A DNA stretch of 64,000 nucleotides from Propionibacterium sp. (GCA_012517405.1 JAAYVB010000025.1:240772-304771); one strand, 5' to 3'. Shown: positions 45,144-54,510, counted from the first letter of the stretch. Program-made: numbers and translations. The notes: generated by a model not told the origin, from the letters alone.

Positions 45144-45838
45144 ACGACATGCATGAGGCAGTGACCCTGCCCGATCCTGCCGTGAAACGGCTCCTGCATC
45201 CGACGGAGCTACCCGAAGCCCGATCGTTGTACGTGCGCGGGTGGTGGTTCGGACGACTGTGCTCGCCTCCGATCGTCGTGGCCATCGGGGCGATCGTATG
45301 GCTGATCAGCGGCAACCTGTTCGCCTCGCTCGTGGCGCCGCTGAGTACGTTCGCCATCGCGCTCGTCGCAAGCCGTTGGCTCGACGCCCGGGCTTGGGAT
45401 TTCATCCCGCGGAAGCGGCAAGATCCGCGGGGCGCGCGCTCCTGGCATCTCCTCGCAGCCGTGCTGGACGCTCAGGCGCTGCTGATCACCGCCATCGCAT
45501 TCGTCCTCGCCATGAGTGACAGACCACTGCCCGACGGTGTCATCGTTTTTGCGATCGGCGCCGGCGGCGGTGTGGCTGTGGTGCAGATCATCGAACTGGC
45601 CCTGGCAGTCGCTCGCAAGCGAGACTCCGCCCAGATCGGTGCGCACATCATCATGATCGTTGCCGTCGTCGCGTCGTCGGTGACCGTCGCCGCCCTCGCC
45701 ATGGGCGGCCGCTGGACCCAAGAATCCCTCGTCACCGTGATCCTCGGCGCAGCAACGGTCCTATTGGCGCAGTCGCTGTGGTGGGTCTTCACCGCCGTTC
45801 AGCGCCGTCACCGCCGCACCCCTGTGGTGGTCTCATGA
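45140..45838 (+). CDS. Membrane protein coupled to the HTH gene
   Basis: Protein of 232 residues with about six hydrophobic segments (for example PPIVVAIGAIVWLISG and AAVLDAQALLITAIAF) and a basic end. ATG 45140 overlaps the previous stop and has GGAGGT before it. The family is not recognised; a sensory or transport role would be a guess. Confidence 0.68.
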   Translation: MNDMHEAVTLPDPAVKRLLHPTELPEARSLYVRGWWFGRLCSPPIVVAIGAIVWLISGNLFASLVAPLSTFAIALVASRWLDARAWDFIPRKRQDPRGARSWHLLAAVLDAQALLITAIAFVLAMSDRPLPDGVIVFAIGAGGGVAVVQIIELALAVARKRDSAQIGAHIIMIVAVVASSVTVAALAMGGRWTQESLVTVILGAATVLLAQSLWWVFTAVQRRHRRTPVVVS

Positions 45839-45842
45839 TGAC

Positions 45843-46193
45843 ATGAACAGACTCGACAATGTCCTCTACAAGGTCTCCGATCTCCAGGCCGCGAAGGCAC
45901 TGCACTCCTCCATCCTCGACGCCGAGCCGCACACCGACAAGCCCTTCTACGTCGGGTTCCAGATCTCCGGCATCGAAATCGGCCTCACGCCGACCCAACC
46001 TGGAGAAGCTCCGGGCGTGGTCGCCCACATCAGAGTCCCCGAACTGGAAGCGTCGATCCAACGTGCCCTCGACCTCGGTGCCACACTCGCCAGCGAGCCG
46101 CGCGAGGTCGGGGGTGGCCATCGGGTCGCCGCCGTCCGCACGCCCGACGGCGCGATCCTCGGGCTCATCGACGGCCCGGAAAGGGTCGTGTGA
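45843..46193 (+). CDS. VOC/glyoxalase-fold protein
   Basis: Protein of 116 residues with the betaalphabetabetabeta repeat (LDNVLYKVSDLQAAKALHSS and later VPELEASIQRALDLGATLAS, GAILGLIDGP). Metal ligands of true glyoxalases are not obvious. It starts 5 bases after the membrane-protein gene. Confidence 0.75.
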   Translation: MNRLDNVLYKVSDLQAAKALHSSILDAEPHTDKPFYVGFQISGIEIGLTPTQPGEAPGVVAHIRVPELEASIQRALDLGATLASEPREVGGGHRVAAVRTPDGAILGLIDGPERVV

Positions 46194-46292
46194 TCAGATT
46201 CCCGGTGCCTGAAGGAGACCGCAAGCACGATCACCTATCGTGATGCGTGTGCTTCGCGGCGCTTTCCTCGCCGGTCAAGGAGTCGGGACCAC

Positions 46293-47372
46293 TTGACCGA
46301 GACGACACATCTTCACCCGGGAGCTGAGCAAATGCCACCAGAGCAGGACGCGAACGAGGTCCTCACCAGCCTTCGGCACGAACGCAAGAACGGCTGGATG
46401 CGGCGAATCGTTCTGGCCGCAATCGCCGTCCTCGTCGTCTTCGGACTGGTTCGCGCCTACCGCCGCATTGACGCGACTGCAGTCTGGGATGCCCTGTCGC
46501 GCCTGCCGTGGTGGACGCCGCTCGTCCTGCTGGTGCTGCTCGTCGCGCGGCAGGTACTCAACGCCGCCCCCTTGGCGATCTTCCTGCCGGGGGTCGGATT
46601 GTATCGATGCACCATCAACGATCTGTCCGCAAGCACTGCCGCAGCATTCGCACCGGCACCCAGCGACATGGTGCTGCGAGTAGCCATGTTCCGCTCGTGG
46701 AACCTCTCGACGGAGTCGGCGCTTGCCGCGACGACGATGAACGCCGTCACCTTCTTCATCGCTCGCTTCTCCGCACCGCTGCTGGGCTTCGCGCTGCTGC
46801 CATTCCTCAAGGTCAGCCCTGGCCTGCGGTTGTTCGATCTACTCAGCCTGGCCGTCGCGGCGGCCCTGATCGTCGGGGTTCTGCTGGTGCATCGCAGCCA
46901 GGAGTGGGCTGCGACCCTCGGGCGTCTGTTCGGCAAGACGGTTCGGATCATCCGCCGACGGACCGATCCTGAGAAGTGGGCGGAGACCATGCGCGGATTC
47001 CAGGCGAACATGGCCACCGATCTGTCGCGACGATTCCCGCGCGCTGTGCTCGTCAGCTACGCCGTCGTGCTCATCGACCTGCTGATGCTGGTCATCACGC
47101 TGCGAGCGATGGGCGTCACCCCTGACCAGCTGCCAGCTGTAGAACTGGCAGCCGCCTACCTGTTCGCCTTCCCACTGACCATGTTCCCCGCACAGGGACT
47201 CGGAATCATGGACTCGGCGATGATCGCATCCCTGGCACAGACCGCCGGCGACGGCATCCTGGAGCCCTCGCTGGCCGCTCTGCTCGTCTGGCGGACCTTC
47301 ACCGTCGCTGGGCCTTTCGCGCTCGGGACGATCGCGCTGGCCTTGTGGAAACGAACCCCGCCACCCGCCTAG
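46293..47372 (+). CDS. LPG-synthase-TM/flippase-like membrane protein
   Basis: Protein of 359 residues with eight or more membrane segments, related to the transmembrane domain of lysylphosphatidylglycerol synthase (UPF0104). Visible patterns are AFAPAPSDMVLRVAMFRSW and FAFPLTMFPAQGLGIMD. No catalytic synthase domain is present. TTG 46293 has AAGGAG upstream; Met14 (MPPEQD) is an alternative. Confidence 0.78.
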   Translation: MTETTHLHPGAEQMPPEQDANEVLTSLRHERKNGWMRRIVLAAIAVLVVFGLVRAYRRIDATAVWDALSRLPWWTPLVLLVLLVARQVLNAAPLAIFLPGVGLYRCTINDLSASTAAAFAPAPSDMVLRVAMFRSWNLSTESALAATTMNAVTFFIARFSAPLLGFALLPFLKVSPGLRLFDLLSLAVAAALIVGVLLVHRSQEWAATLGRLFGKTVRIIRRRTDPEKWAETMRGFQANMATDLSRRFPRAVLVSYAVVLIDLLMLVITLRAMGVTPDQLPAVELAAAYLFAFPLTMFPAQGLGIMDSAMIASLAQTAGDGILEPSLAALLVWRTFTVAGPFALGTIALALWKRTPPPA

Positions 47373-47460
47373 GGCCAGCTCCCAACGATCTCACCCATCG
47401 ACTGGTCCCAACAGGTGAGACAGAATGGTCAGATAATGGACGCCGAGAAGGAGTCCATAC

Positions 47461-48894
47461 ATGTCAATCAGTTCTGCCAACCCCATCCAGACGAAAGCGC
47501 CACTGAACTCGCCTGGGCGAGTGATCGCCGCGAGCCTGGTCGGCACGACGGTCGAGTTCTACGATTTCTACGTCTATGCCACGGCCGCGGCCCTCGTGTT
47601 CCCCAAGCTGTTCTTCCCCACCGGTAACGAAACGACCGCGCTCATCGCATCATTCGCGGTTTTCGGCGCCGCCATGATCGCGCGTCCGGTCGGTGCGATT
47701 TTCTTCGGTCATCTCGGTGACAAGCGAGGACGCAAGACCACGCTGGTGATCAGCCTGCTCACCATGGGAGTGGCGACCTTCCTCATCGGTCTGCTGCCCA
47801 CCTTCCAAGTTGCGGGGCTGATTGCGCCGGTCCTGCTGCTGACGTTGCGGCTGTGCCAGGGTTTCGCGCTCGGCGGTGAATGGTCGGGCGCTGCGCTGGT
47901 GGCGACCGAGAACGCCCCCGATGGCAAACGCGCACTGTACGGGACCTTCCCGCAGCTGGGCGCTCCGCTCGGCTTCATCATCGCCAATGGGCTCTTCCTG
48001 CTCATCAACATGGCCCTGCCGCATCCCGACGGTCCGACCATGCAGTCGGAGGCCTTCCTCAGCTGGGGTTGGCGCATCCCCTTCCTGTTCTCGGCGGTCA
48101 TGGTGATCATCGGCTTGTGGGTTCGCCTCAAGCTCGTCGAGTCGCAGGCCTTCGTCCAGGCCGAGCAGAAGGGTGCGATCCGCAAGGTTCCGCTGAGCGA
48201 CACCGTGCGCTACCACTGGCGTGAGCTGATCCTCGGCACCTTCATCATGCTGGCCACCTACGTGCTCTTCTACCTCATGACCACCTTCGCGCTGACCTTC
48301 GGCACCAAGCCGCAGACTGCGACCCCCGGGGGCCTGGGCATCGCCTACACCGACTTCGTGCTGATGCAGATCATCGGCGTGATCTTCTTCGGTCTGTTCA
48401 CGCTGCTGGCCGGTCCGGTGGCCGACATGCTCGGACGCCGCAAGCTGCTCATCGGTGTCACGGTCGCGATCATCGTCTTCGGACTGTCCTTCCCGGTGTG
48501 GTTGACGTTGCGTCCGGATGCCATGTTGACCGGCGGAATGACGCAGGCCTTCCTGATCATCGGCTTCACCCTGATGGGCATCACCTTCGGGCCGATGGGC
48601 GCCGTGCTGCCTGAGCTGTTCCCGACCAACGTGCGCTACACCGGATCTGCGATCGCCTACAACGTCTCCAGCATCCTGGGCGCTGCGCTGGCCCCGATCA
48701 TCGCGGTCGCGCTGTGGGCGAAGGCCGGCGGCAGCACCTGGATGGTTGGCGTTTACCTGGCCGTGGCCTCCGTGCTGACCCTGATCTCGCTGATCATCGT
48801 CCACGAAACCAAGGACACCGACTACAACGCCGCATCCTTCGAGGACGAACTGGCCGAGTTCGAATCCGACGAACTGGTCGGCACCGGAGTCTGA
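47461..48894 (+). CDS. MHS-family MFS metabolite:H+ symporter
   Basis: Transporter of 477 residues with twelve helices. Signatures: VGTTVEFYDFYVYATAAAL, loop 2-3 GHLGDKRGRKTTLV and RLCQGFALGGEWSGAAL. MHS members import organic acids, proline/betaine or shikimate; the substrate is unknown. A strong hairpin follows the gene. The M20 hydrolase after it may act on the imported compound. Confidence 0.88.
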   Translation: MSISSANPIQTKAPLNSPGRVIAASLVGTTVEFYDFYVYATAAALVFPKLFFPTGNETTALIASFAVFGAAMIARPVGAIFFGHLGDKRGRKTTLVISLLTMGVATFLIGLLPTFQVAGLIAPVLLLTLRLCQGFALGGEWSGAALVATENAPDGKRALYGTFPQLGAPLGFIIANGLFLLINMALPHPDGPTMQSEAFLSWGWRIPFLFSAVMVIIGLWVRLKLVESQAFVQAEQKGAIRKVPLSDTVRYHWRELILGTFIMLATYVLFYLMTTFALTFGTKPQTATPGGLGIAYTDFVLMQIIGVIFFGLFTLLAGPVADMLGRRKLLIGVTVAIIVFGLSFPVWLTLRPDAMLTGGMTQAFLIIGFTLMGITFGPMGAVLPELFPTNVRYTGSAIAYNVSSILGAALAPIIAVALWAKAGGSTWMVGVYLAVASVLTLISLIIVHETKDTDYNAASFEDELAEFESDELVGTGV

Positions 48895-48918
48895 GAGACC
48901 GCGTTCAGTCACTGCAAA

Positions 48919-48959
48919 ATGGCGGTGGGCCCACTGCGCGAGCGGGGGCTCACCGCCAT
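48919..48959 (+). terminator. GC-rich hairpin after the MFS gene
   Basis: ATGGCGGTG (48919-48927) and CACCGCCAT (48951-48959) are exact complements, and the stem extends inward with GGCCC/GGGCT pairs. It starts 25 bases after the stop. No T-tract follows. Confidence 0.7.
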
Positions 48960-49023
48960 CGCTATACCGTGGACACGGAAGGCTATCGCAGGATCGGACA
49001 CGAATACCACGAGGGAATCTTCC

Positions 49024-50214
49024 ATGAGCGTTTTCTTTGAGCAACTGCGCGCCCAGCAGGAATACCTGACCGGGTTACGCCGGGCATTTCATCAGCATCC
49101 CGAGTTGGCGCTGCACGAGTTCTGGACCGCCGAGGCGATCGAACGTGAGCTCGATCTCTACGGCATCCCCCATCGCCGCGTCGGCGCCACCGGGGTGCTG
49201 GGCACCCTCACCGGAGACCTCGGCGGTGACCGTGTCATCGCCCTGCGAGCCGACATCGATGGGCTGCCGGTACAAGAGACCAACGATGTGCCCTACCGCT
49301 CACAGATCGACGGCGTGATGCACGCCTGCGGGCACGATTCCCACATCACCTGCCTGCTGGGCGCCGCGAAAACGCTGAAGTCAGCCCGCGGAGCCTTCGG
49401 CGGCACGGTGAAGTTGATCTTCCAGCCCGGCGAAGAGGTCGGGCTCGGCGCCCTCGACTTCGTCGAGGCGGGTGTGCTGGACGATGCGGGGCGCACGTTC
49501 GGGCTGCACGCCGCGTCCGATCTGCTCACCGGTTCGGTGGCCGCCGTGCCCGGACTGAACTGCGCGGCAGTCGACCATTTCGGCATCACCGTTCACGGCA
49601 AGGGGGCGCACGTCTCGCGTCCGCAGCTGGGCGCCGACGCCCTCTATGTGGCGGCGAGCCTGGTGACCCAGATCCAGGCCATCGTGACCCGCCGAACCAA
49701 TCCGGTCGAGCCGGTGGTCATCGGCGTCGGCAAGCTGCACGCGGGAACGACGTACAACGCGCTCGCCGAAACCGCCGAACTCGAAGGCACGACGCGCACT
49801 GTAACGCCTGAGTCGCGGATTCTGGTGAGGCAGCAGATCACTCACCTCGCTGAGCAGACCGCGGAGGCATTCGGCGCGACCGTCGAGGTTCAGTGGCGCG
49901 AGTTCACTCCCGCGGTCGTCAATCCGCCGGCCATCACCGAGGAGGTCGCCGAGATCGCCCGCCGGATCGACGACAACATCCAGGTCATCACCCAGCGTCC
50001 GATCTCTCTGGGAGGCGACAACTTCGCCGACCTGGCGTTGCGTGTCCCGGGTGTCTATGCGTTCTTGGGCACCGGAAACCCTGCCGTGGCGAACACCCAG
50101 AACTCCCACCACAACGGCAACTTCGATCTGGACGAGGCTGCCCTGCCGATCGGCGCCGCTCTCTACGCCGACTACGCCTTCTGGTGGCTGACTGCGGGGG
50201 CGGCAGCGCTGTAG
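49024..50214 (+). CDS. M20-family amidohydrolase
   Basis: Metallohydrolase of 396 residues like hippurate/N-acyl-amino-acid hydrolases. Metal-site motifs: MHACGHDSH, QPGEEVG and later His in NSHHNGNFD. ATG 49024 with GAGGG before it; the frame is open to 48919 over the terminator. It likely removes acyl groups from amino acids in the cytoplasm. Confidence 0.87.
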   Translation: MSVFFEQLRAQQEYLTGLRRAFHQHPELALHEFWTAEAIERELDLYGIPHRRVGATGVLGTLTGDLGGDRVIALRADIDGLPVQETNDVPYRSQIDGVMHACGHDSHITCLLGAAKTLKSARGAFGGTVKLIFQPGEEVGLGALDFVEAGVLDDAGRTFGLHAASDLLTGSVAAVPGLNCAAVDHFGITVHGKGAHVSRPQLGADALYVAASLVTQIQAIVTRRTNPVEPVVIGVGKLHAGTTYNALAETAELEGTTRTVTPESRILVRQQITHLAEQTAEAFGATVEVQWREFTPAVVNPPAITEEVAEIARRIDDNIQVITQRPISLGGDNFADLALRVPGVYAFLGTGNPAVANTQNSHHNGNFDLDEAALPIGAALYADYAFWWLTAGAAAL

Positions 50215-50236
50215 CGCCACGCAGGCCGGGCGCAGA

Positions 50237-51241
50237 TCACTCCCACCCGCGCAGAACGAGCTTGCCGACGAGTCGCCCGCCCTCCACCAACTGGTGCGCC
50301 TCGCGCAGCGTCGCCGCGCTGATCGGAGTCATCCTGCGAGTCGCCGTGCTGACCAGCTGACCCTGCTCGACCATGTCGGCAACGCGCTCGAGAAGCAGAT
50401 GCTGCTCGATCATGTCGGGGGTCTGCTGAACCGGGCGGGTGAACATGAGTTCCCAGTGCCAGGTGATGCTCCTGGGTTTCAGCGGGGAGACATCTCGGGG
50501 GCCATCGTCAATGGCGGTGATCTGCCCGAACGGTCGCACGATCTGGGCGTAGGCCTCCAGCTGTCCCTCCGAATGTGCGGTGAACAGCCAATCCACCCCA
50601 CCGGGTGCGATCGCGAGCACTTGGGCCACGAGGTCGCCGTGGTGATTCACGGTGTGCTCGGCCCCCAGCTTGGTCACCCACGCCTCACGTTCGGGGTTGG
50701 ACGCGGTGGCGATGACCGTCACATCCGGAAGCAGTACCTCGGCCAGCTGTAGCATCGCCGAGCCTACTCCGCCGGTCGCGCCGACGATCAGCAAGGTGCC
50801 GGTGCTCTCCCAGGTCAGGCCAAATCGGTCGAACAGCGTCTCCCATGCGGTGATCGAGGTGAGCGGCAGTGCAGCGGCATCCTCGGGTGACAGCGTCGAG
50901 GGTTTGCGTCCGACAATGCGTTCGTCCACCAGATGCAGGCGTTGGTTGGTGCCCGGACGGTCGTAGCTGCCCGCGTAGAACACCTCGTCGCCGGGCTGGA
51001 ACAAGGTCACGGCATCGCCGATCTCGCGGACGATCCCGACCGCGTCAAACCCCAGCACCCGAAATCCTCCCGACGGTGCACCCGCGCGGAGTTTCACGTC
51101 AACCGGGTTCACCGACACCGCCTCGACCTCGACCAGCAGGTCGTGCGGTCCTGGGGCTGGCACCTCGATGGTTCGTTCGATCAGGCTGGCCGGATCGGAC
51201 GCAGGAAGATTCTCGGTGTAACCGATGGCTGTGGTCTTCAT
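50237..51241 (-). CDS. Zinc-type alcohol dehydrogenase-like (quinone oxidoreductase) protein
   Basis: MDR-superfamily NADPH oxidoreductase of 334 residues. GroES-like half with VEAVSVNPVDVKLRAG, Rossmann motif VGATGGVGSAML. Zinc-binding residues of true alcohol dehydrogenases are absent. Convergent with the M20 gene; the substrate is unknown. Confidence 0.87.
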   Translation of the reverse strand: MKTTAIGYTENLPASDPASLIERTIEVPAPGPHDLLVEVEAVSVNPVDVKLRAGAPSGGFRVLGFDAVGIVREIGDAVTLFQPGDEVFYAGSYDRPGTNQRLHLVDERIVGRKPSTLSPEDAAALPLTSITAWETLFDRFGLTWESTGTLLIVGATGGVGSAMLQLAEVLLPDVTVIATASNPEREAWVTKLGAEHTVNHHGDLVAQVLAIAPGGVDWLFTAHSEGQLEAYAQIVRPFGQITAIDDGPRDVSPLKPRSITWHWELMFTRPVQQTPDMIEQHLLLERVADMVEQGQLVSTATRRMTPISAATLREAHQLVEGGRLVGKLVLRGWE

Positions 51242-51327
51242 ACAGCCATGATTGCACCGACATCACTGCAATCGCCGCGGCAGGAATGCTGGTTGGTTGC
51301 CCCCGGGGCCGGAGAGCTCCCGACGGC

Positions 51328-51645
51328 CTAGCCCTGCGGAGGAAGCTCCTCGATAAGCGGATCGTCCTTCGCGATCGGGCCAACCCTCGCAGCACCGCCC
51401 GGGGAGCCGATACCTTCAAAGAAGCCCGCGTTCGCCGGCAGGAAATCGGCCCACTCCTCGGGGAGATCGTCCTCGAAGAAGATCGCCTCTACCGGGCACA
51501 CCGGCTCACACGCACCGCAGTCCACGCATTCATCGGGATGAATGTAGAGCATCCGTTCGCCCTCGTAGATGCAGTCGACCGGGCATTCGTCCACGCATGC
51601 GCGGTCCTTGACATCTACGCAAGGCAGAGCAATCACATACGTCAT
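51328..51645 (-). CDS. fdxA: 7Fe ferredoxin
   Basis: Ferredoxin of 105 residues carrying one 3Fe-4S and one 4Fe-4S cluster: CVDVKDRACVDECPVD and CVDCGACEPVCP. The C-terminal extension (EEWADFLPANAGFF) is typical of actinobacterial FdxA. ATG 51645 is set by homology; the open frame continues to 52563 over other genes. Confidence 0.93.
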   Translation of the reverse strand: MTYVIALPCVDVKDRACVDECPVDCIYEGERMLYIHPDECVDCGACEPVCPVEAIFFEDDLPEEWADFLPANAGFFEGIGSPGGAARVGPIAKDDPLIEELPPQG

Positions 51646-51705
51646 GTCACAACGGTAAGCCCACATCCATAACCGTGGGCCGGTTGGGCCGATACCGTTG
51701 ACGCC

Positions 51706-52062
51706 ATGACCAGCGGACCTGTGCCCTTCGAAGTGTTCCGGCCGGGCATCTACCTGCACGGGACGAAGGCGGTCCTCGTCCCGGGTGAGGTCCTTGAGCC
51801 GTGGCGAGCGTCCAACTTCGAGGACGGGCGCATCTCGAACCACATCTACATCGTGGAACCCATCGGGGAGATCGAGGACGATCCCAACCTCACCGACAAG
51901 CGGTTCCCGGGCAATCCCACCCATTCGTACCGCACGCGTGAGCCCGTCCGGATCGTCTCGGAGCTGCAGGGCTGGACCGGGCACTACCTCGATCAGATCC
52001 GCGCCATGCGCGATGGGCTTGCCGATCTGCAGCGTCGCGGCGAGAACACGATCATCGACTGA
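51706..52062 (+). CDS. Arr-like rifampin ADP-ribosyltransferase with internal deletion
   Basis: Protein of 118 residues. The first part (VPFEVFRPGIYLHGTKA, SNFEDGRISNH) and the last (EPIGEIEDDPNLTDKRFPG, NPTHSYRTREPVRIV) match Arr enzymes, which inactivate rifamycins. Known Arr proteins have about 140 residues; here about 23 between NH and IYIVEP are missing in frame, a segment near the active-site Tyr. His in LHGTK and Asp in IEDDPN remain. Activity is doubtful. The short product could also be a natural variant. Confidence 0.72.
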   Translation: MTSGPVPFEVFRPGIYLHGTKAVLVPGEVLEPWRASNFEDGRISNHIYIVEPIGEIEDDPNLTDKRFPGNPTHSYRTREPVRIVSELQGWTGHYLDQIRAMRDGLADLQRRGENTIID

Positions 52063-52161
52063 GGTCGCGGGGCGATCTTCCGCATCGTTCCGCTTCGGTC
52101 CGGCGGATAACGACGTAGCGTGAGATGTATCACCTGATGTTCCTTGTGGGAGGCGGACAGC

Positions 52162-53049
52162 ATGTTGAGTACCAAGCTCGAGCGCATGGGTTCTGGAGCA
52201 GGATTCATCGCCGCATTGGACCAAAGCGGCGGCAGCACCCCTCGCGCTCTGAAGCTGTATGGAATCGAAGAAGACCGTTATTCCAATGATGACGAGATGT
52301 TCGATCTGGTTCACGCAATGCGGGAACGCATCGTCACCAGTCCGGCATTCACCAGCGAGCACATTCTTGCGGCCATTCTGTTCGAAAAGACGATGGACCG
52401 TACCTTTGCCGGACAACCGGCAGCGGATTACCTGTGGGATACGAAGAAGATTCTGCCGATCCTCAAGGTGGATAAGGGCCTGGCCGATCCGGCGAACGGC
52501 GTGCGCCTGATGAAGCCGATCGGCGACCTGGACGACCTGCTGGAACGGGCCAAGAAGGCTCATATCTTCGGGACGAAGATGCGTTCCGTGGTGCTGTCGG
52601 CCAATGCCGAGGGAATCGCCAGCAATGTCGAGCAGCAGTTCGCCTTTGCACGGCAGATCTCCGATGCCGGCCTGATTCCGATTCTGGAGCCGGAGATCGA
52701 TATCAAGGCTCCTGACAAGGAAGAGTCAGAGCAGATCCTGCTCGCGGAGATCATGGAGCGACTGGCAACCGAAATCTTCGACCTGCCGATCATGTTCAAG
52801 GTGAGCATTCCCACGGTTGACAACTTCTACGCGCCACTGATCGATCACCCGTCGGTCCTGCGCGTGGTGGCGCTTTCCGGAGGTTACAGCCGGGACGAGG
52901 CAGACGAACGCCTCGCCCGCAATCACCGCCTGATCGCCAGTTTCTCCCGTGCACTCACCGAAGGGCTGACCGAATCCATGACGGACGAGGAGTTCAACGC
53001 CGCGCTGGCCGCCTCGATCGACGCGATCTACAAGGCGTCCATCACCTAG
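52162..53049 (+). CDS. fda: Class I fructose-bisphosphate aldolase
   Basis: Glycolytic/gluconeogenic aldolase of 295 residues of the class I (Schiff-base) type. GSGAGFIAALDQSGGSTPRA at the start and the Lys in IMFKVSIPTVDNFY, with VVALSGGYSRDEA near the end. ATG 52162 with GGGAGG before it. Class I rather than class II aldolase is notable among actinobacteria but known, for example in Propionibacteriaceae. Confidence 0.9.
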   Translation: MLSTKLERMGSGAGFIAALDQSGGSTPRALKLYGIEEDRYSNDDEMFDLVHAMRERIVTSPAFTSEHILAAILFEKTMDRTFAGQPAADYLWDTKKILPILKVDKGLADPANGVRLMKPIGDLDDLLERAKKAHIFGTKMRSVVLSANAEGIASNVEQQFAFARQISDAGLIPILEPEIDIKAPDKEESEQILLAEIMERLATEIFDLPIMFKVSIPTVDNFYAPLIDHPSVLRVVALSGGYSRDEADERLARNHRLIASFSRALTEGLTESMTDEEFNAALAASIDAIYKASIT

Positions 53050-53073
53050 TGAAGTGACGGACGGGCGGCAGGG

Positions 53074-54384
53074 TCAGGCCGTCTCGAGCACTTGAGGTTC
53101 CCGCACGGGTACGAACAGGCGGGTGGTTCCCGAGGGGGTCACTTCGTAGTGGTACCCGTGCGGCGAGGTCCAACGGAAGACACCAGGAGTGGTCTGTTCA
53201 AGTTGCCACTTGCCGTGGGTCTTCGCTCGATGAGCCTTGCGCGACAGTGGTCCGAGATTCTCAAGGCTGGTCTGGCCCCGTCTGCCATCCATGTAGGCGA
53301 TGGTGTGGTCCATGTCGCAACGACCGGCTTTGCGGGTTCCCCACGGAAACACATCCACCGGATCCCGCTGCTCGACCGCGAACCGCATTCGGTCGGGAGT
53401 CTCATACGCGTCGACGGGTCGCATTCCTGCCGGATCAAGCACCGGGCGGACGATCACTCTCGAGTGAGCAAGGAATCGAGGCAGCTGGTCGGTCAGGATC
53501 GGGCCCCAGTCCTCGACCCTGGCCACACCCGTGGTCGTCGTCTGCTCCGTCAGCTCGCCATCCGCGGTAGTCAGCGCGGGATCTTCGGCCGAGATATGCA
53601 CGACCAACGTATGGGTGGGCAAGCTGTCCTGACCGAGCGCTGACCTGGCGAGCACACCCACCGCGGCCGCTCGCCTCCGATCCAGGTCACTGCACATGGG
53701 CGTGTCCTCACCAGCCGGCAAGGTCTTGGCGATCTGGGTCAGGACATGATCGAAAAGGATCCCGTCCACGGGATTGACGACACCGAAGAAACTGACATGC
53801 CCATCGGTGATCTTCGACACTCGCACTCGGCGGGCCTCGCGTTCGGCCTCGGCCCGCTTGCCGGCAAGCTTGGTATCCGCACTGATGATCTGCCCCGGCA
53901 GCGCTCTCATGATCCGCGACCACGGCAGCGCCCCAACTCCGGCGCTCATCGCACGGTCGACTTTCAGAGCGGCTTCAGCGGACAGGTGTGAGCAGGCGAT
54001 GCAGATCTTGTTCGCCTGCCACACGCGCATCTTCCCGGCCAGAACTGCCTGCCACAACATGGGATGTCGATGCCGCAGGTCCAGCGCCTCTCCGATTCGG
54101 CAGATGGCCGATGAGGCCGAGATCCCCAGGAGTGGGCCGACCTCAAGAGCCAGGAACTCGCCTACCTCTGGTGTGCCGTCATGGCCGGGCCGCATCAGTC
54201 CTTCGATGCCTTCGCCTACCGCGGTCTCGTCGATCTTCCACAGGTCGGCCGCGTGGATGATCGCCACAAGCTCGGCGATCTCAGCGCCGATCAACTGCTG
54301 ATGCGCATGATCCAGCGCATCGAACACTTCCGCGCTGGTCTTCGGGTCGACCAGCAGTCTGGGGTCATGGGTGGGGTCTTCCAT
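53074..54384 (-). CDS. DUF222 / 13E12-like HNH endonuclease-domain protein
   Basis: Protein of 436 residues with the DUF222 helical domain (to ~330) and a C-terminal HNH motif (RCDMDHTIAYMDGRRG, then NLGPLSRKAHRAKTHGKW). Related 13E12 proteins are abundant in actinobacteria, some as repeats. ATG 54384; a LexA-type box lies 14 bases before it, so DNA-damage induction is expected. Confidence 0.86.
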   Translation of the reverse strand: MEDPTHDPRLLVDPKTSAEVFDALDHAHQQLIGAEIAELVAIIHAADLWKIDETAVGEGIEGLMRPGHDGTPEVGEFLALEVGPLLGISASSAICRIGEALDLRHRHPMLWQAVLAGKMRVWQANKICIACSHLSAEAALKVDRAMSAGVGALPWSRIMRALPGQIISADTKLAGKRAEAEREARRVRVSKITDGHVSFFGVVNPVDGILFDHVLTQIAKTLPAGEDTPMCSDLDRRRAAAVGVLARSALGQDSLPTHTLVVHISAEDPALTTADGELTEQTTTTGVARVEDWGPILTDQLPRFLAHSRVIVRPVLDPAGMRPVDAYETPDRMRFAVEQRDPVDVFPWGTRKAGRCDMDHTIAYMDGRRGQTSLENLGPLSRKAHRAKTHGKWQLEQTTPGVFRWTSPHGYHYEVTPSGTTRLFVPVREPQVLETA

Positions 54385-54397
54385 AACCTCAGTTTAT

Positions 54398-54413
54398 TCG
54401 AATCTGTGTTCGA
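54398..54413. promoter_or_regulatory. LexA (SOS) box
   Basis: TCGAATCTGTGTTCGA fits the actinobacterial SOS consensus TCGAAC-N4-GTTCGA with one change. It is between the DUF222 gene (leftward) and the pRiA4b-like gene (rightward). A lone GTTCGAAT follows at 54427-54434. Confidence 0.72.
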
Positions 54414-54510
54414 ATACAACGCTTTCGTTCGAATACTTGCGAGTATTTCCCGGCGGCAGGCTGCTTGGTCGGGCGCGTCCGATCGTCCGCCTCCTGCCTA
54501 CGATCGACGT

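Noticed and set aside
47650..49044. 464-codon minus-strand frame opposite the MFS gene
   Set aside because: Antisense to a clear transporter; rich in His/Gln/Glu as expected from the complement of membrane codons.
54427..54434. Third TTCGAAT repeat as a second LexA box
   Set aside because: It has only one half-site; no partner at the needed distance.
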